Of a DNA stretch of 64,000 bases, positions 21,985-31,222 are shown in pieces. A model generated the notes under the pieces. It worked only from the letters and a program-made list of their open reading frames with translations. It did not search any database and was not told where the DNA came from. Position 1 is the stretch's first letter, and each line of letters opens with the position of its first letter. The translations under genes and the position numbers were made by a program. This DNA is from Candidatus Sedimenticola sp. (ex Thyasira tokunagai) (GTDB lineage: Bacteria; Pseudomonadota; Gammaproteobacteria; Chromatiales; Chromatiaceae), in assembly GCA_037318855.1 (NCBI GenBank), contig CP134874.1:1612598-1676597 (forward strand), written 5' to 3'.

Positions 21985-24900
21985 ATGATGATGAATAACC
22001 GACCTAATAAATCATTAGCCAAGCGGGTTACTATCGGCATGTTGCTTCTGATAACGCTGGCAGCCACGTTTACGGTCGCTATGTCATATATGCTCGGGAA
22101 AAGAGACCTGCAGCCACAGGTGGACCGGAAGCTGGAAACTTTAGGGGCCTTCCTTGAAAACAGCCTGAATCAACCAGTCTGGAACTATAATATTAACTCC
22201 ATCAAGGCGATCTCTGAAGCCGTCACCCAGGACGAGGTGGTAGCGGAACTAAAGGTTATTTCCGAAGATGGAGAGGTATTGTATGACAAAAGTGCAAGCA
22301 GCCCACCAGAGAGAAATAGTTACATCAAGCGGGACATAGTGCACGATGGACAGATAATCGGCTCCGTAGAGTTGGGTATCTATTTAGCCCATTTCGAGGA
22401 GCCGTTGGAGAGCCGGAATGCCTGGATTTTAATCTCTTTTTTCTTTGAAATAATCATCCTGATAATTATCACCAGAGTTTTACTCCACAAGCTATTAAAG
22501 CAGCCAATTGAGGAGGTGGAGTCTCTCACCAATCAATTTGCCAAAGGGGAGTATCAACCCGAAGAAGCCGGCATTACATTCAGCGAGTTTAAGTCAGTTG
22601 AAGTTATCTTTAGAAAAATGGGCGAGCAAATACTAAAGCAGATCGCCGAATTGGAAAGATACCAGGAAGACCTGGAAGAGTTAGTCAGTGAGCGCACTGG
22701 TGAACTGTTCGAAGCTAATAAGAGCCTACAGCAGCGGCTCGATGAGTTGGGTGAGACCCGCACGGTTATGCTCAGCATGATGGAGGACCTTGATCTGGCG
22801 AAAGAGGAGGCCGAGGAGGCGACTCAGACCAAGAGTCTCTTTCTTGCCAACATGTCCCACGAGATCCGCACACCGATGAACGCCGTCCTCGGGATGCTCT
22901 ATCTGGCACAGAAGACTGAACTCAACAAGATCCAGCGCAACTACCTGAAAAAAACGGAGAATGCTGCCCAGTCGCTGCTTGGTATCATCAACGACATTCT
23001 CGACTTCTCCAAGATAGAGGCGGGTAAGTTGGAGGTCGAGCAGGCTGAATTTGTCCTCGACAATGTCCTGGAGCAGTTGGTTGACGTGGTTGGTTATCGC
23101 GCCGAGGAGAAGGGGCTGGAATTCCTTATTCGCCATGGTGTAGATACGCCCTATACGCTTATTGGCGATAGCCTTCGTGTCGGTCAAATCCTCACTAATC
23201 TCTGTACAAATGCCGTCAAATTCACTGAGAGGGGCGAGATAGAAGTCTCGCTGCAGAGCATAGAGAAAGGTGAGAAGAGTGTTCAGATGATGTTCGGCGT
23301 TCGAGATACCGGCATCGGTTTGAGCCAGGAGCAACAGGGAAAGTTGTTCCAAAAGTTTTCTCAGGTTGATCAGACTATTACACGAAAGTACGGCGGGACC
23401 GGCCTGGGACTTTCGATTAGCATGAAACTGGCAGAATTGATGGGGGGGCGCTGCTGGATCGAGCAGAGTGAGCCCGGTAAAGGGACCACCTTCTGCTTTA
23501 CTGCAAAGTTTGGCTATGCCAAAGAGGCAGAAGAGCACCGCCAACAACTGCTAGAGAAGGTGTTGCCGATTGTTCGTGGCCTCAGGGTACTGATCGTTGA
23601 TGACAGTGCGGCCTCGTGTGAGATTCTGGCCGAGATGCTCAAGAGCTTTAACTTTGAGACCGAGACGGTTAATAGCGGCGAAGAGGCGCTGGTCCATCTG
23701 GAGGTTACGGAAGAGCCTTTCGATATTGTGCTGATGGACTGGAAGATGCCTGGAATGAAGGGCGATCAAGCGACTGCTGCTATCCATCAGAGCAAACGTA
23801 TACCCCTCAAGCCGAAGATTATCATGGTTACCGCTTACGGTCGGGAGGAGGTGATGCAAGCCGCTGAGCAAGTGGGGGTGGAAGGCTTCCTCCTCAAGCC
23901 TGTCAACCCCTCGATGCTGCTCGATGCGATTATGTCGGCCTTGGGGAAAGGGGTGTTGTTCCACGAGGAGATGGGGGTTAAGGCAGAACTTCCGGCCGTG
24001 GGTGGTGCACGGCTGCTGCTGGTGGAGGACAACGCGATCAACCGCGAATTCGCCGTGGAGTTATTGCACACCATGGGGATTGAGGTGGTAGAGGCAGTCG
24101 ACGGCGAAGTGGGAGTGGAGAAGGTCAAACAGGCTGCCTATGACGCCATCCTGATGGATATCCAGATGCCGAAAATGGATGGCCTGGAGGCAACCCGTCA
24201 AATCAGAAAGCTATCCACTGCTAAAGATGACCGTTTTGCCAAGGTGCCGATTATCGCCATGACGGCCCAGGCTATGACCGGCGATCGCGAGGAGACGCTT
24301 GAGGCCGGAATGAACGATTATGTCTCCAAACCCATCGACCCGGAGCTGCTTGCCGCTGCGCTCTCCCGCTGGGTCAAAATCCCTGAAGAACGGCAAGTTG
24401 AAGAGAAGGTGGTGGTGACAAGGTCGGCTGGAGACATTGCGTCACTTACATACATCGATACGACGATGGGGGTGAAGCGCGTAGGGGGACACGTTGATGC
24501 ATATCTCAAATTGCTGGAACGTTTTCGTGTGCACTACGCCGGTGCGGTACAGCCCATACGGGCGCTCATTGGGCAGAACAAGCTGGAAGAGGCGGAACGC
24601 CAGTGTCATGCCCTCAAGGGAGTGGTGGGTAATATAGGCGCAGATGCACTGTTTAAAACGACGATGTTTATCGATAAACAGCTGAAACAGAATAGGGCGC
24701 CGGATGAAGGTGAATTGAATCAGTTTGAATTGCAGCTACAACAGGTTATTGAAGAGATTGCATCAATACAGCCAGAGACAAAAGCAGCAACCGCTGATGA
24801 GCCTGTCATCGTCGATAGAGAGAGGCTGCTCTCAACACTTGAGCAGCTTCAGTCAGTTATTGAGGAGGACCTGGCAGAAGCAGAGTCTAAGCTCAATGAA

Positions 24901-25029
24901 CTCAAACAACAGAGTGCAGGTAGCGAATGGGCCGAAATGGTTGGAGCTATCTCGACAAGTATGGACGGCTTTGACGTTGATGGTGCCAAAGTAGTGATGC
25001 AGGAGTTAATAGAGCGATTGGGTAAATAG
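21985..25029 (+). CDS. Hybrid sensor histidine kinase (HAMP, HisKA, HATPase, REC, REC, HPT)
   Basis: The product (1014 aa) has a transmembrane helix (about 14-36), a periplasmic domain of roughly 110 residues, a second helix (about 146-166), HAMP and coiled coil. The kinase core follows with SHEIRTP (phospho-His 292) and ATPase boxes NAVKF, DTGIGL and GGTGLGLSI. The two receiver domains have Asp 585 (LMDWKMPG) and Asp 725 (LMDIQMPKMDG). The HPT domain has His 875 in CHALKGVVGNIGA, and a helical tail of about 75 residues ends the protein. The order matches BarA/TorS-type phosphorelays. The solute-binding gene directly upstream is its likely sensory partner. The final output regulator may be the HD-GYP protein at the end of the locus. 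Confidence 0.93.
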   Translation: MMMNNRPNKSLAKRVTIGMLLLITLAATFTVAMSYMLGKRDLQPQVDRKLETLGAFLENSLNQPVWNYNINSIKAISEAVTQDEVVAELKVISEDGEVLYDKSASSPPERNSYIKRDIVHDGQIIGSVELGIYLAHFEEPLESRNAWILISFFFEIIILIIITRVLLHKLLKQPIEEVESLTNQFAKGEYQPEEAGITFSEFKSVEVIFRKMGEQILKQIAELERYQEDLEELVSERTGELFEANKSLQQRLDELGETRTVMLSMMEDLDLAKEEAEEATQTKSLFLANMSHEIRTPMNAVLGMLYLAQKTELNKIQRNYLKKTENAAQSLLGIINDILDFSKIEAGKLEVEQAEFVLDNVLEQLVDVVGYRAEEKGLEFLIRHGVDTPYTLIGDSLRVGQILTNLCTNAVKFTERGEIEVSLQSIEKGEKSVQMMFGVRDTGIGLSQEQQGKLFQKFSQVDQTITRKYGGTGLGLSISMKLAELMGGRCWIEQSEPGKGTTFCFTAKFGYAKEAEEHRQQLLEKVLPIVRGLRVLIVDDSAASCEILAEMLKSFNFETETVNSGEEALVHLEVTEEPFDIVLMDWKMPGMKGDQATAAIHQSKRIPLKPKIIMVTAYGREEVMQAAEQVGVEGFLLKPVNPSMLLDAIMSALGKGVLFHEEMGVKAELPAVGGARLLLVEDNAINREFAVELLHTMGIEVVEAVDGEVGVEKVKQAAYDAILMDIQMPKMDGLEATRQIRKLSTAKDDRFAKVPIIAMTAQAMTGDREETLEAGMNDYVSKPIDPELLAAALSRWVKIPEERQVEEKVVVTRSAGDIASLTYIDTTMGVKRVGGHVDAYLKLLERFRVHYAGAVQPIRALIGQNKLEEAERQCHALKGVVGNIGADALFKTTMFIDKQLKQNRAPDEGELNQFELQLQQVIEEIASIQPETKAATADEPVIVDRERLLSTLEQLQSVIEEDLAEAESKLNELKQQSAGSEWAEMVGAISTSMDGFDVDGAKVVMQELIERLGK

Positions 25030-25085
25030 AATCTGGAAATAATAGCAACCATCACTGATGGAACAGTCTGGAGGGTGGAATAGTT

Positions 25086-26480
25086 ATGAAATTTTATAAT
25101 AACCTGTCACAGGTTTGTGTGAGGGAAAATCAACAGAGTTTTCAATCTCTTCTGACAGCGCTATTCTGTACATTAACTCTCCTGGTGGCAACGTTTTCAC
25201 TATCGGTCGCGGCAGCCGAACAGAAAACGGCAACTAACAGGGCACAGCAGATTGCCAGGGGTATGGATGATGACTCCCTGCTTTTTCTCTCGACACAGCT
25301 AACGCCTGTCCATGAGGCTGACACCATGCGCCGGGTAATTCTCAAGGGGTTTCCCGGCAAGGTGGACTTCCAGCCCTACGATAATGCCGCCGTCTTCAGG
25401 AAATTGGCACTGGCTAAAGGGGATGGAAAGCTCAAGCCGGATCTGCTGGGTGTCCTGCACGGCGACCTCCGCCATCTCTATCTGGAGGGTGGGCTTACTC
25501 CGGTCGATGCTACAGAACTTTTTAGCATGCGCTCCTTTATTCCTGACTTTGTCGAGCTGGGAAAACTCGGGAGTGGCAGACAGCTCTATATCCCCTGGAT
25601 GCAGGCGACCTATATTATGGCTGCGAATCGCAAGGCGCTACGTTACCTGCCCAAGGGTGCAAGTATCGAGAGCCTGAGCTATGAGCAGTTGCAGAGCTGG
25701 GCTCTGAATATGGAACGTGCGACCGGCACAGCCAAACTGGGTTTTCCTGCAGGCCCCAAGGGGCTGATGCACCGCTTCTTCCAGGGCTACCTCTACCCCT
25801 CATTTACCGGCAGTACTCTGAGCCGTTTCCGAAGCCCTGAGGCGGTAAAGATGTGGTCTGATTTCAAGGCACTCTGGTCACACGTCAACCCCAGTTCGGT
25901 GACCTATAACGGTATGGATGAGCCACTGCTTTCCGAGGAGGTATGGGTAACATGGGATCATACAGCACGCCTGGTGTCGGCCTTTGAGCAGCGGCCAGAT
26001 GATTTTGTCGCCTTTCCCGCGCCTATCGGTCCCATGGGGCGGGGCTATATGCTGGTTCTTGCCGGCCTGGCGCTTCCCGGGAATGTCGAGGATGCATCGC
26101 GCTCACTCGAGCTCATTGATTACATGACCCGCCCTGATGTTCAGCTCACAACCTTGAAGCGAGTTGGTTTTTTCCCCGTCGTGGATACCGAGGGAGCAGG
26201 TGACCTGCCTGCGGGTATTGCCTCAATTGAGCGGGCAGTGCGTGAGCAGGCCTCATCAAAGGATAGTCTTGTGGCTCTGCTGCCGATAGGGCTCGGTGGC
26301 GAGGGGAAGCGCTTTAACCTGGCCTATCTAAGGGCCTTCTCACGAATTGTTTTAAGAGAGAGAGAGATGGGTGTTGTGCTCGACAGGCAAGCAACAATCT
26401 TGCGTGAAATTGTCAAAACAACCCAAGCGTCCTGCTGGCTGCCCGATCCTTCCAGCAGCGGTCCCTGTCCAATCGAATAA
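25086..26480 (+). CDS. Periplasmic solute-binding protein, family 1 (sugar-type fold)
   Basis: The product (464 aa) has an N-terminal hydrophobic segment (LLTALFCTLTLLVATFSLSVAAAEQ) that reads as a long signal peptide or anchor. The body resembles extracellular solute-binding proteins of the carbohydrate class: PDLLGVLHGDLRHLY, LYIPWMQATYIMAANRKAL and EEVWVTWDHTARLVSAFEQ. The C-terminus carries two cysteines in SCWLPDPSSSGPCPIE. There is no permease around it. It ends 17 bases before the next hybrid kinase, repeating the binding-protein-then-kinase pattern of the preceding pair. The ligand is not predictable. Confidence 0.82.
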   Translation: MKFYNNLSQVCVRENQQSFQSLLTALFCTLTLLVATFSLSVAAAEQKTATNRAQQIARGMDDDSLLFLSTQLTPVHEADTMRRVILKGFPGKVDFQPYDNAAVFRKLALAKGDGKLKPDLLGVLHGDLRHLYLEGGLTPVDATELFSMRSFIPDFVELGKLGSGRQLYIPWMQATYIMAANRKALRYLPKGASIESLSYEQLQSWALNMERATGTAKLGFPAGPKGLMHRFFQGYLYPSFTGSTLSRFRSPEAVKMWSDFKALWSHVNPSSVTYNGMDEPLLSEEVWVTWDHTARLVSAFEQRPDDFVAFPAPIGPMGRGYMLVLAGLALPGNVEDASRSLELIDYMTRPDVQLTTLKRVGFFPVVDTEGAGDLPAGIASIERAVREQASSKDSLVALLPIGLGGEGKRFNLAYLRAFSRIVLREREMGVVLDRQATILREIVKTTQASCWLPDPSSSGPCPIE

Positions 26481-26497
26481 GCTAATTGATATAGATA

Positions 26498-29395
26498 ATG
26501 CGCTTCAAGCCACTACAACTCTTTGGTGTCATCTTCACCTTTTTTGCCGCCATTATCGTGGCGGGTGGTGGCTATCTATGGTTGTCGCTGGAGAGTATCG
26601 AAGTAGGCTTGCCTGTGGAGGAGCTCCAACAGCACCGCTCTCTCTCCAATACCATTGAGTCACTCTCCAACCTGGCGGCCAACCTCGATGCCCTGCGTGT
26701 CGAGGCGTCGCCAGAGCGTCATGAAGATATGCTGTTGGCGCTTGATGTCGCTTACTCGCTGACACAGCAGTTTCACAAAAACATCCCGGCAGATGATGAA
26801 AAACTGGCGGTGGTGACAAACGAGGCGCTCGCCACACTCGACATGATGGAGGAGGAGATTGAGGGTGTTGCAACGGTCGACGCTCAACAGCTGTTGGCGA
26901 TACATACCCGACTGCACGATGTGCTTGCTGCCTATACCGAAAGTTATCTGCGGGCAAATGACAAGGCGGTTGGTTCACTAACCCATCAGGTCAATCAGGT
27001 CGCGAAGCTTCGGGAGAGCACTCTCATCACGACAGCACTGATCACCCTCGCCCTACTGGGGATGTTCTGGTTGGCTTGGTTGCAGAAGCAGACCATCATG
27101 CTCCTGAGCAGGATGGAGACTGAACTCAAGTTGGCTCGTGATGAGGCAGAGGAGGCAAATCGTGCCAAGTCAGACTTTCTGGCGAGTATGAGTCATGAGA
27201 TCCGTACACCGATGAATGCCATCCTCGGTATGCTCTATCTCACCCTCAAGACCGACCTCAATCCGATTCAATACAACTATCTCAACAAGGTGCAGAGTGC
27301 CGCAAAATCACTACTTGGCATCATTAACGATATCCTCGATTTCTCAAGAATTGAGTCGGGACAACTGGATGTCGACTATGTGGAATTTGAGTTGGAAACC
27401 GTTCTGGAGCAACTCACAGATGTGGTCGGGCATCGTGCTGAGCAGCGTGGAATAGAGTTTCTTGTTCGCCAAAGTACCAATCTACCACACACGCTTGTCG
27501 GCGATCCGGTACGCCTGGGACAGATTCTCATCAACCTCTGCGGCAACGGGGTGAAGTTTACCGAGGAGGGTGAGGTAGAACTCTCTATCAGCATTGATGA
27601 GCTGGATGAAGATGAGGTGGTGCTGAAATTCTGCGTACGTGACAGTGGTATGGGTATCAGTGACGAGCAGAAAGGGAAGCTATTCCGTAAATTTAGCCAG
27701 GCCGATCAGAGCATCAGCAGACGCCACGGCGGTACCGGCCTGGGTTTGGCGATTAGCAGTCAGTTGTCTCATCTGATGAACGGTCAGATATGGCTTGAAA
27801 AGTCGGAGCTGGGTATTGGCTCCACTTTCTGTTTCTCCCTGCCCTTCGCTGTTTCTCATCAGGGTGAGATGAGCCACCGTCGTCTACTCGCAGAGCTGCT
27901 CCCCAGGCTGAAGGGATTGAGAGCGCTGATTGTGGATGACAATCTGGTTGCACGGGAAGTTCATCGAGAGATGATGGAGGAGTTCAACTTCGAGGTGCGA
28001 ACGGTAAATAGTGGAGAGGAGGCACTTGCCGAGCTGCTGTCACCTGAAAATAAGAGGGGGTATGACATTGTCCTGATGGATTGGAAGATGCCGGGTATGC
28101 ATGGTGATGAGGCGACTGTGCGTATCCATCGTGATGTAGCCATCCAGCCCAAGCCTAAGGTGATCATGGTTACCTCCTATGGCCGTGATGAGGTATTACG
28201 GGTGGCAGAGCAGGCTGGTGTCGATGGTTTTCTCCTTAAGCCGGTTAGCCCCTCCACACTCCTCGATGCCGTCATGGCGGCGCTGGGTCATAAAATAGGA
28301 CGGCCTAAGCCTCAGCCCGAGGGTAGCAGAGAGGAGACTATCACCTCATTTCGTGGCACTAAGTGTCTGCTGGTTGAAGATAATGAGGTCAATCGCGAAT
28401 TTGCCACAGAACTACTGGTCAGTCTCGATGTGGAGGTGGATCACGCCCATAACGGCAAGGTGGCACTCGCCCGAGTTCAGCAACACCGCTACGACCTGGT
28501 CTTGATGGATATCCAGATGCCGGTGATGGATGGCTATGAGGCCACCAGGCGTATTCGTGCCCTGGCAGAGCAGCCGAATGGAGAGCGCTATGCCTCACTG
28601 CCGATTATTGCCTTGACCGCACAGGCCCTGGTCGATGACAGGGAGCGCGCCCTCAGTGCCGGGATGAGTGACTATATACCCAAGCCTATAGATCCAGCCC
28701 AACTAATCACCTTGATAAAGGAGTGGCTGGGTAGTGGGGAGAGCTCAGCCGAGAGTGAGGTATTCACTGTTGGTGCATGCACAGAAAATATGCTCTCTGA
28801 TGATCTGAAGTCACTGGAGAGCATCGATACGCTGCAGGGATTGAGGCGGATGGCATGCAATGAAGTGGCCTATCGAAAGATGCTGTTCCGTTTCCATGAG
28901 CACTATGCCAATAGTGCCAAGGGTTTGCGTGATTTGATTGGGCAGGGGCACCTTGTGGAGGCCGAGGGGCTCTGCCACGCCTTTAAGGGGGTGGTCGGTA
29001 ATATTGGTGCCGACCGCCTGTTTGAGGTGGCTGTCGAGATTGATGACTTTCTAAAAAGAGAGGAGCAACCACCTGAAGAGCAACTGCAAAGATTTGAGGA
29101 GCTGTTGCAACAGTTGGTTAACGATATTGCCACCATCCTCCCCGAAGAGGAGGGGGGGGAGATGGTCGGGGATGTGATTGTAGACAGGATTAAAATGCTC
29201 ACCCTGTTGGCTGAGCTTGAGGTAGCCATTGACGATGACCTGATGGTAGCGCTGCGTCTACTGGAAGAGCTTATGGCGCTGGCTGATGAGAGTGAGTGGG
29301 CCGAATTGATCAAACAGATTAGTCAACGGGTGGGAGAGTTCGACAGCGATGCGGCCAAGCTATTGATCAAGCGACTAGAGGATCGGCTGGTCTAA
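26498..29395 (+). CDS. Hybrid sensor histidine kinase (HisKA, HATPase, REC, REC, HPT)
   Basis: The product (965 aa) has a transmembrane helix (about 6-27), a mostly helical periplasmic region to about residue 178, a second helix (LITTALITLALLGMFWLAWL) and a short coil. It carries phospho-His 233 in SHEIRTP and ATPase motifs NGVKF, DSGMGI and GGTGLGLAI. Receiver aspartates are 528 (LMDWKMPG) and 671 (LMDIQMPVMDG), and the HPT histidine is 827 (CHAFKGVVGNIGA). A helical tail follows. It is a clear paralogue of the kinase at 21985 from the HisKA domain on, while the sensory part differs. Its partner is probably the solute-binding protein just upstream. Its TGA stop is one base after the next gene's possible start. 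Confidence 0.93.
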   Translation: MRFKPLQLFGVIFTFFAAIIVAGGGYLWLSLESIEVGLPVEELQQHRSLSNTIESLSNLAANLDALRVEASPERHEDMLLALDVAYSLTQQFHKNIPADDEKLAVVTNEALATLDMMEEEIEGVATVDAQQLLAIHTRLHDVLAAYTESYLRANDKAVGSLTHQVNQVAKLRESTLITTALITLALLGMFWLAWLQKQTIMLLSRMETELKLARDEAEEANRAKSDFLASMSHEIRTPMNAILGMLYLTLKTDLNPIQYNYLNKVQSAAKSLLGIINDILDFSRIESGQLDVDYVEFELETVLEQLTDVVGHRAEQRGIEFLVRQSTNLPHTLVGDPVRLGQILINLCGNGVKFTEEGEVELSISIDELDEDEVVLKFCVRDSGMGISDEQKGKLFRKFSQADQSISRRHGGTGLGLAISSQLSHLMNGQIWLEKSELGIGSTFCFSLPFAVSHQGEMSHRRLLAELLPRLKGLRALIVDDNLVAREVHREMMEEFNFEVRTVNSGEEALAELLSPENKRGYDIVLMDWKMPGMHGDEATVRIHRDVAIQPKPKVIMVTSYGRDEVLRVAEQAGVDGFLLKPVSPSTLLDAVMAALGHKIGRPKPQPEGSREETITSFRGTKCLLVEDNEVNREFATELLVSLDVEVDHAHNGKVALARVQQHRYDLVLMDIQMPVMDGYEATRRIRALAEQPNGERYASLPIIALTAQALVDDRERALSAGMSDYIPKPIDPAQLITLIKEWLGSGESSAESEVFTVGACTENMLSDDLKSLESIDTLQGLRRMACNEVAYRKMLFRFHEHYANSAKGLRDLIGQGHLVEAEGLCHAFKGVVGNIGADRLFEVAVEIDDFLKREEQPPEEQLQRFEELLQQLVNDIATILPEEEGGEMVGDVIVDRIKMLTLLAELEVAIDDDLMVALRLLEELMALADESEWAELIKQISQRVGEFDSDAAKLLIKRLEDRLV

Positions 29396-31185
29396 TGGGG
29401 ATGAGTGCATTTAAGGTGGACAAACTGAGTGGTCAAATTCTGATCATCTTCTGGTTTCTAGTCGTTGTTACATCCGCTATAAACAATATCTACCTGGCTC
29501 GATCACATGCCGAAGAGATATCCAGCTCACAGGCTGAAACAATGTTTGAGCATATCGTGCTGACGCGAAGCTGGAATGCCAGGCACGGTGGTGTCTATGT
29601 ACCCATCGCCGCGAGCACCCAGCCGAACCCCTATCTCCAGGTACCTGACCGCGATGTGGTGACCGAGAAGGGGGTGAAGCTGACCAAGATAAATCCCGCC
29701 TATATGACGCGCCAGGTGGGTGAGCTGGCTCTGGAGAGCGGGGGAGTGCAGTTCCATATCACCAGCCTGGATCCTATTCGTCCCCAAAATGCTCCAACCC
29801 CCTGGGAGCGTGCGGCACTCGAGCGTTTTGAACTGGGTGAGAAAGCGGTTGGTGAATTTCTTGATGATGAGCAGAAGTATCGCTACATGGCCCCACTGAT
29901 GGTCACAAAGGGGTGCCTTAAGTGCCATGCCGAGCAGGGCTACAAGTTGGGTGACATTCGTGGTGGTATCAGTGTTACTCATTCTGCCGAGGAGATACTC
30001 CACAACCGTCAACACACCATCGTCAATACACTAGTTATACATACTTTGGTGCTCATCTTCAGCATTTTCTCCTGGATACTCTATAGGCGCAGTCAGAGGC
30101 GTATGCAGTCACTAAGAGTTGAGAAGGAGGCGGCAGAGCAGGCCAACACTTTCAAAGGGGCATTTATCGCCAATATCAGCCATGAGCTGCGCACTCCTCT
30201 GAACGCCATCATCGGAATGAGCCATATCCTTAATGAGGATGAGCTAAAACCGTCGCAAAGAGATCATGTGCAGAGAATTAGCGAAGCGGGCAAACGGCTC
30301 AATAGCATGATCAATCAAATGCTTGACTTCTCCCAGATCGACGCCGGGGCGATGGAGCTGAATCTGGCGCCACTACAGCTGCGCCGACCGGTGCAGGAGA
30401 GTGTTGAACTGATGCGGTATAAAGCGCAGAAGAAGGGGCTCTCTCTATCGACTGAATTCCAGGAGGGGGCTTCTCGGTGGTTGCAAGGTGATGCACTGCA
30501 TCTTCAGCAGGTGCTGCTCCATATTATCGACAATGCCATCAAGTTTACTCAGGCAGGTGGCGTAAAGGTCGTTGTTGTCTCAACTCCGGCGGGGAACAGG
30601 CGCTACAATGTAGAGCTCAGAATCGAGGACAGCGGTATCGGTATGGGTGCATCTGCGGAGCGACTGAGGATGCATGACTTTACCCAGATAGAAAATTACC
30701 GTACACGTCGCCGGGGAGGAGTGGGGCTTGGACTGACCCTGAGTCGTAAACTGCTGGAGTTGATGGGAGGAAGCCTTAAGATCGACAGTGAAGTAGGTCG
30801 TGGCACCAGAGTGACGGTTCAGCTGGTGCTGGAAGGTGCAGAGGAAGCGGGCCGGGCGATAGATAAATATCCTGATGTTCCTGAACAGGCAACGACTTCG
30901 GCACCAGAGCATGGCCCTGTGGTTAATGAAGAGGATACACCGTGGCTGCTCACTGAGCCGCGCCGGCAGCAGCTTAATGATCAGCTATCACAGCTGCTGG
31001 CAGCGCTAGACAGAGACCTGCCGCATGCTATGGATATTCTGACTGCGATGATTGAGCAGTATCAGGGCAGTGAGTGCCAGGAGGAGCTAATCTCTCTATC
31101 AGAGAAGATGGCAAATTTTGATAGTGATGGTGTGGTGCTGCTGGGCCGCTCGATGCAAGAGATGTTAATGAAGGGCAAGCTATGA
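29395..31185 (+). CDS. Sensor histidine kinase with DUF3365 (haem-motif) periplasmic domain
   Basis: The product (596 aa) has an N-terminal membrane helix and a DUF3365/Tll0287-like periplasmic domain. That domain contains the c-type haem motif CLKCH at residues 174-178 in MVTKGCLKCHAEQGYKLGDIRGG. A second membrane helix (about 215-235) leads to HisKA with His 263 (SHELRTP) and an ATPase domain (DNAIKF, DSGIGM, GGVGLGLTL). It lacks receiver and HPT domains but keeps a helical tail like those of the two hybrid kinases. DUF3365 sensors are thought to bind haem and may sense redox state, gases or ligands. It overlaps the preceding kinase gene and lies 37 bases before the response regulator. Confidence 0.9.
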   Translation: MGMSAFKVDKLSGQILIIFWFLVVVTSAINNIYLARSHAEEISSSQAETMFEHIVLTRSWNARHGGVYVPIAASTQPNPYLQVPDRDVVTEKGVKLTKINPAYMTRQVGELALESGGVQFHITSLDPIRPQNAPTPWERAALERFELGEKAVGEFLDDEQKYRYMAPLMVTKGCLKCHAEQGYKLGDIRGGISVTHSAEEILHNRQHTIVNTLVIHTLVLIFSIFSWILYRRSQRRMQSLRVEKEAAEQANTFKGAFIANISHELRTPLNAIIGMSHILNEDELKPSQRDHVQRISEAGKRLNSMINQMLDFSQIDAGAMELNLAPLQLRRPVQESVELMRYKAQKKGLSLSTEFQEGASRWLQGDALHLQQVLLHIIDNAIKFTQAGGVKVVVVSTPAGNRRYNVELRIEDSGIGMGASAERLRMHDFTQIENYRTRRRGGVGLGLTLSRKLLELMGGSLKIDSEVGRGTRVTVQLVLEGAEEAGRAIDKYPDVPEQATTSAPEHGPVVNEEDTPWLLTEPRRQQLNDQLSQLLAALDRDLPHAMDILTAMIEQYQGSECQEELISLSEKMANFDSDGVVLLGRSMQEMLMKGKL

Positions 31186-31222
31186 CGGATGTGGCAAGAG
31201 ATAGGCTAACGGATATGAATCA

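Noticed and set aside
21219-26480. ABC uptake transporter genes
   Set aside because: Both binding proteins lack any permease or ATPase gene nearby and each precedes a sensor kinase.
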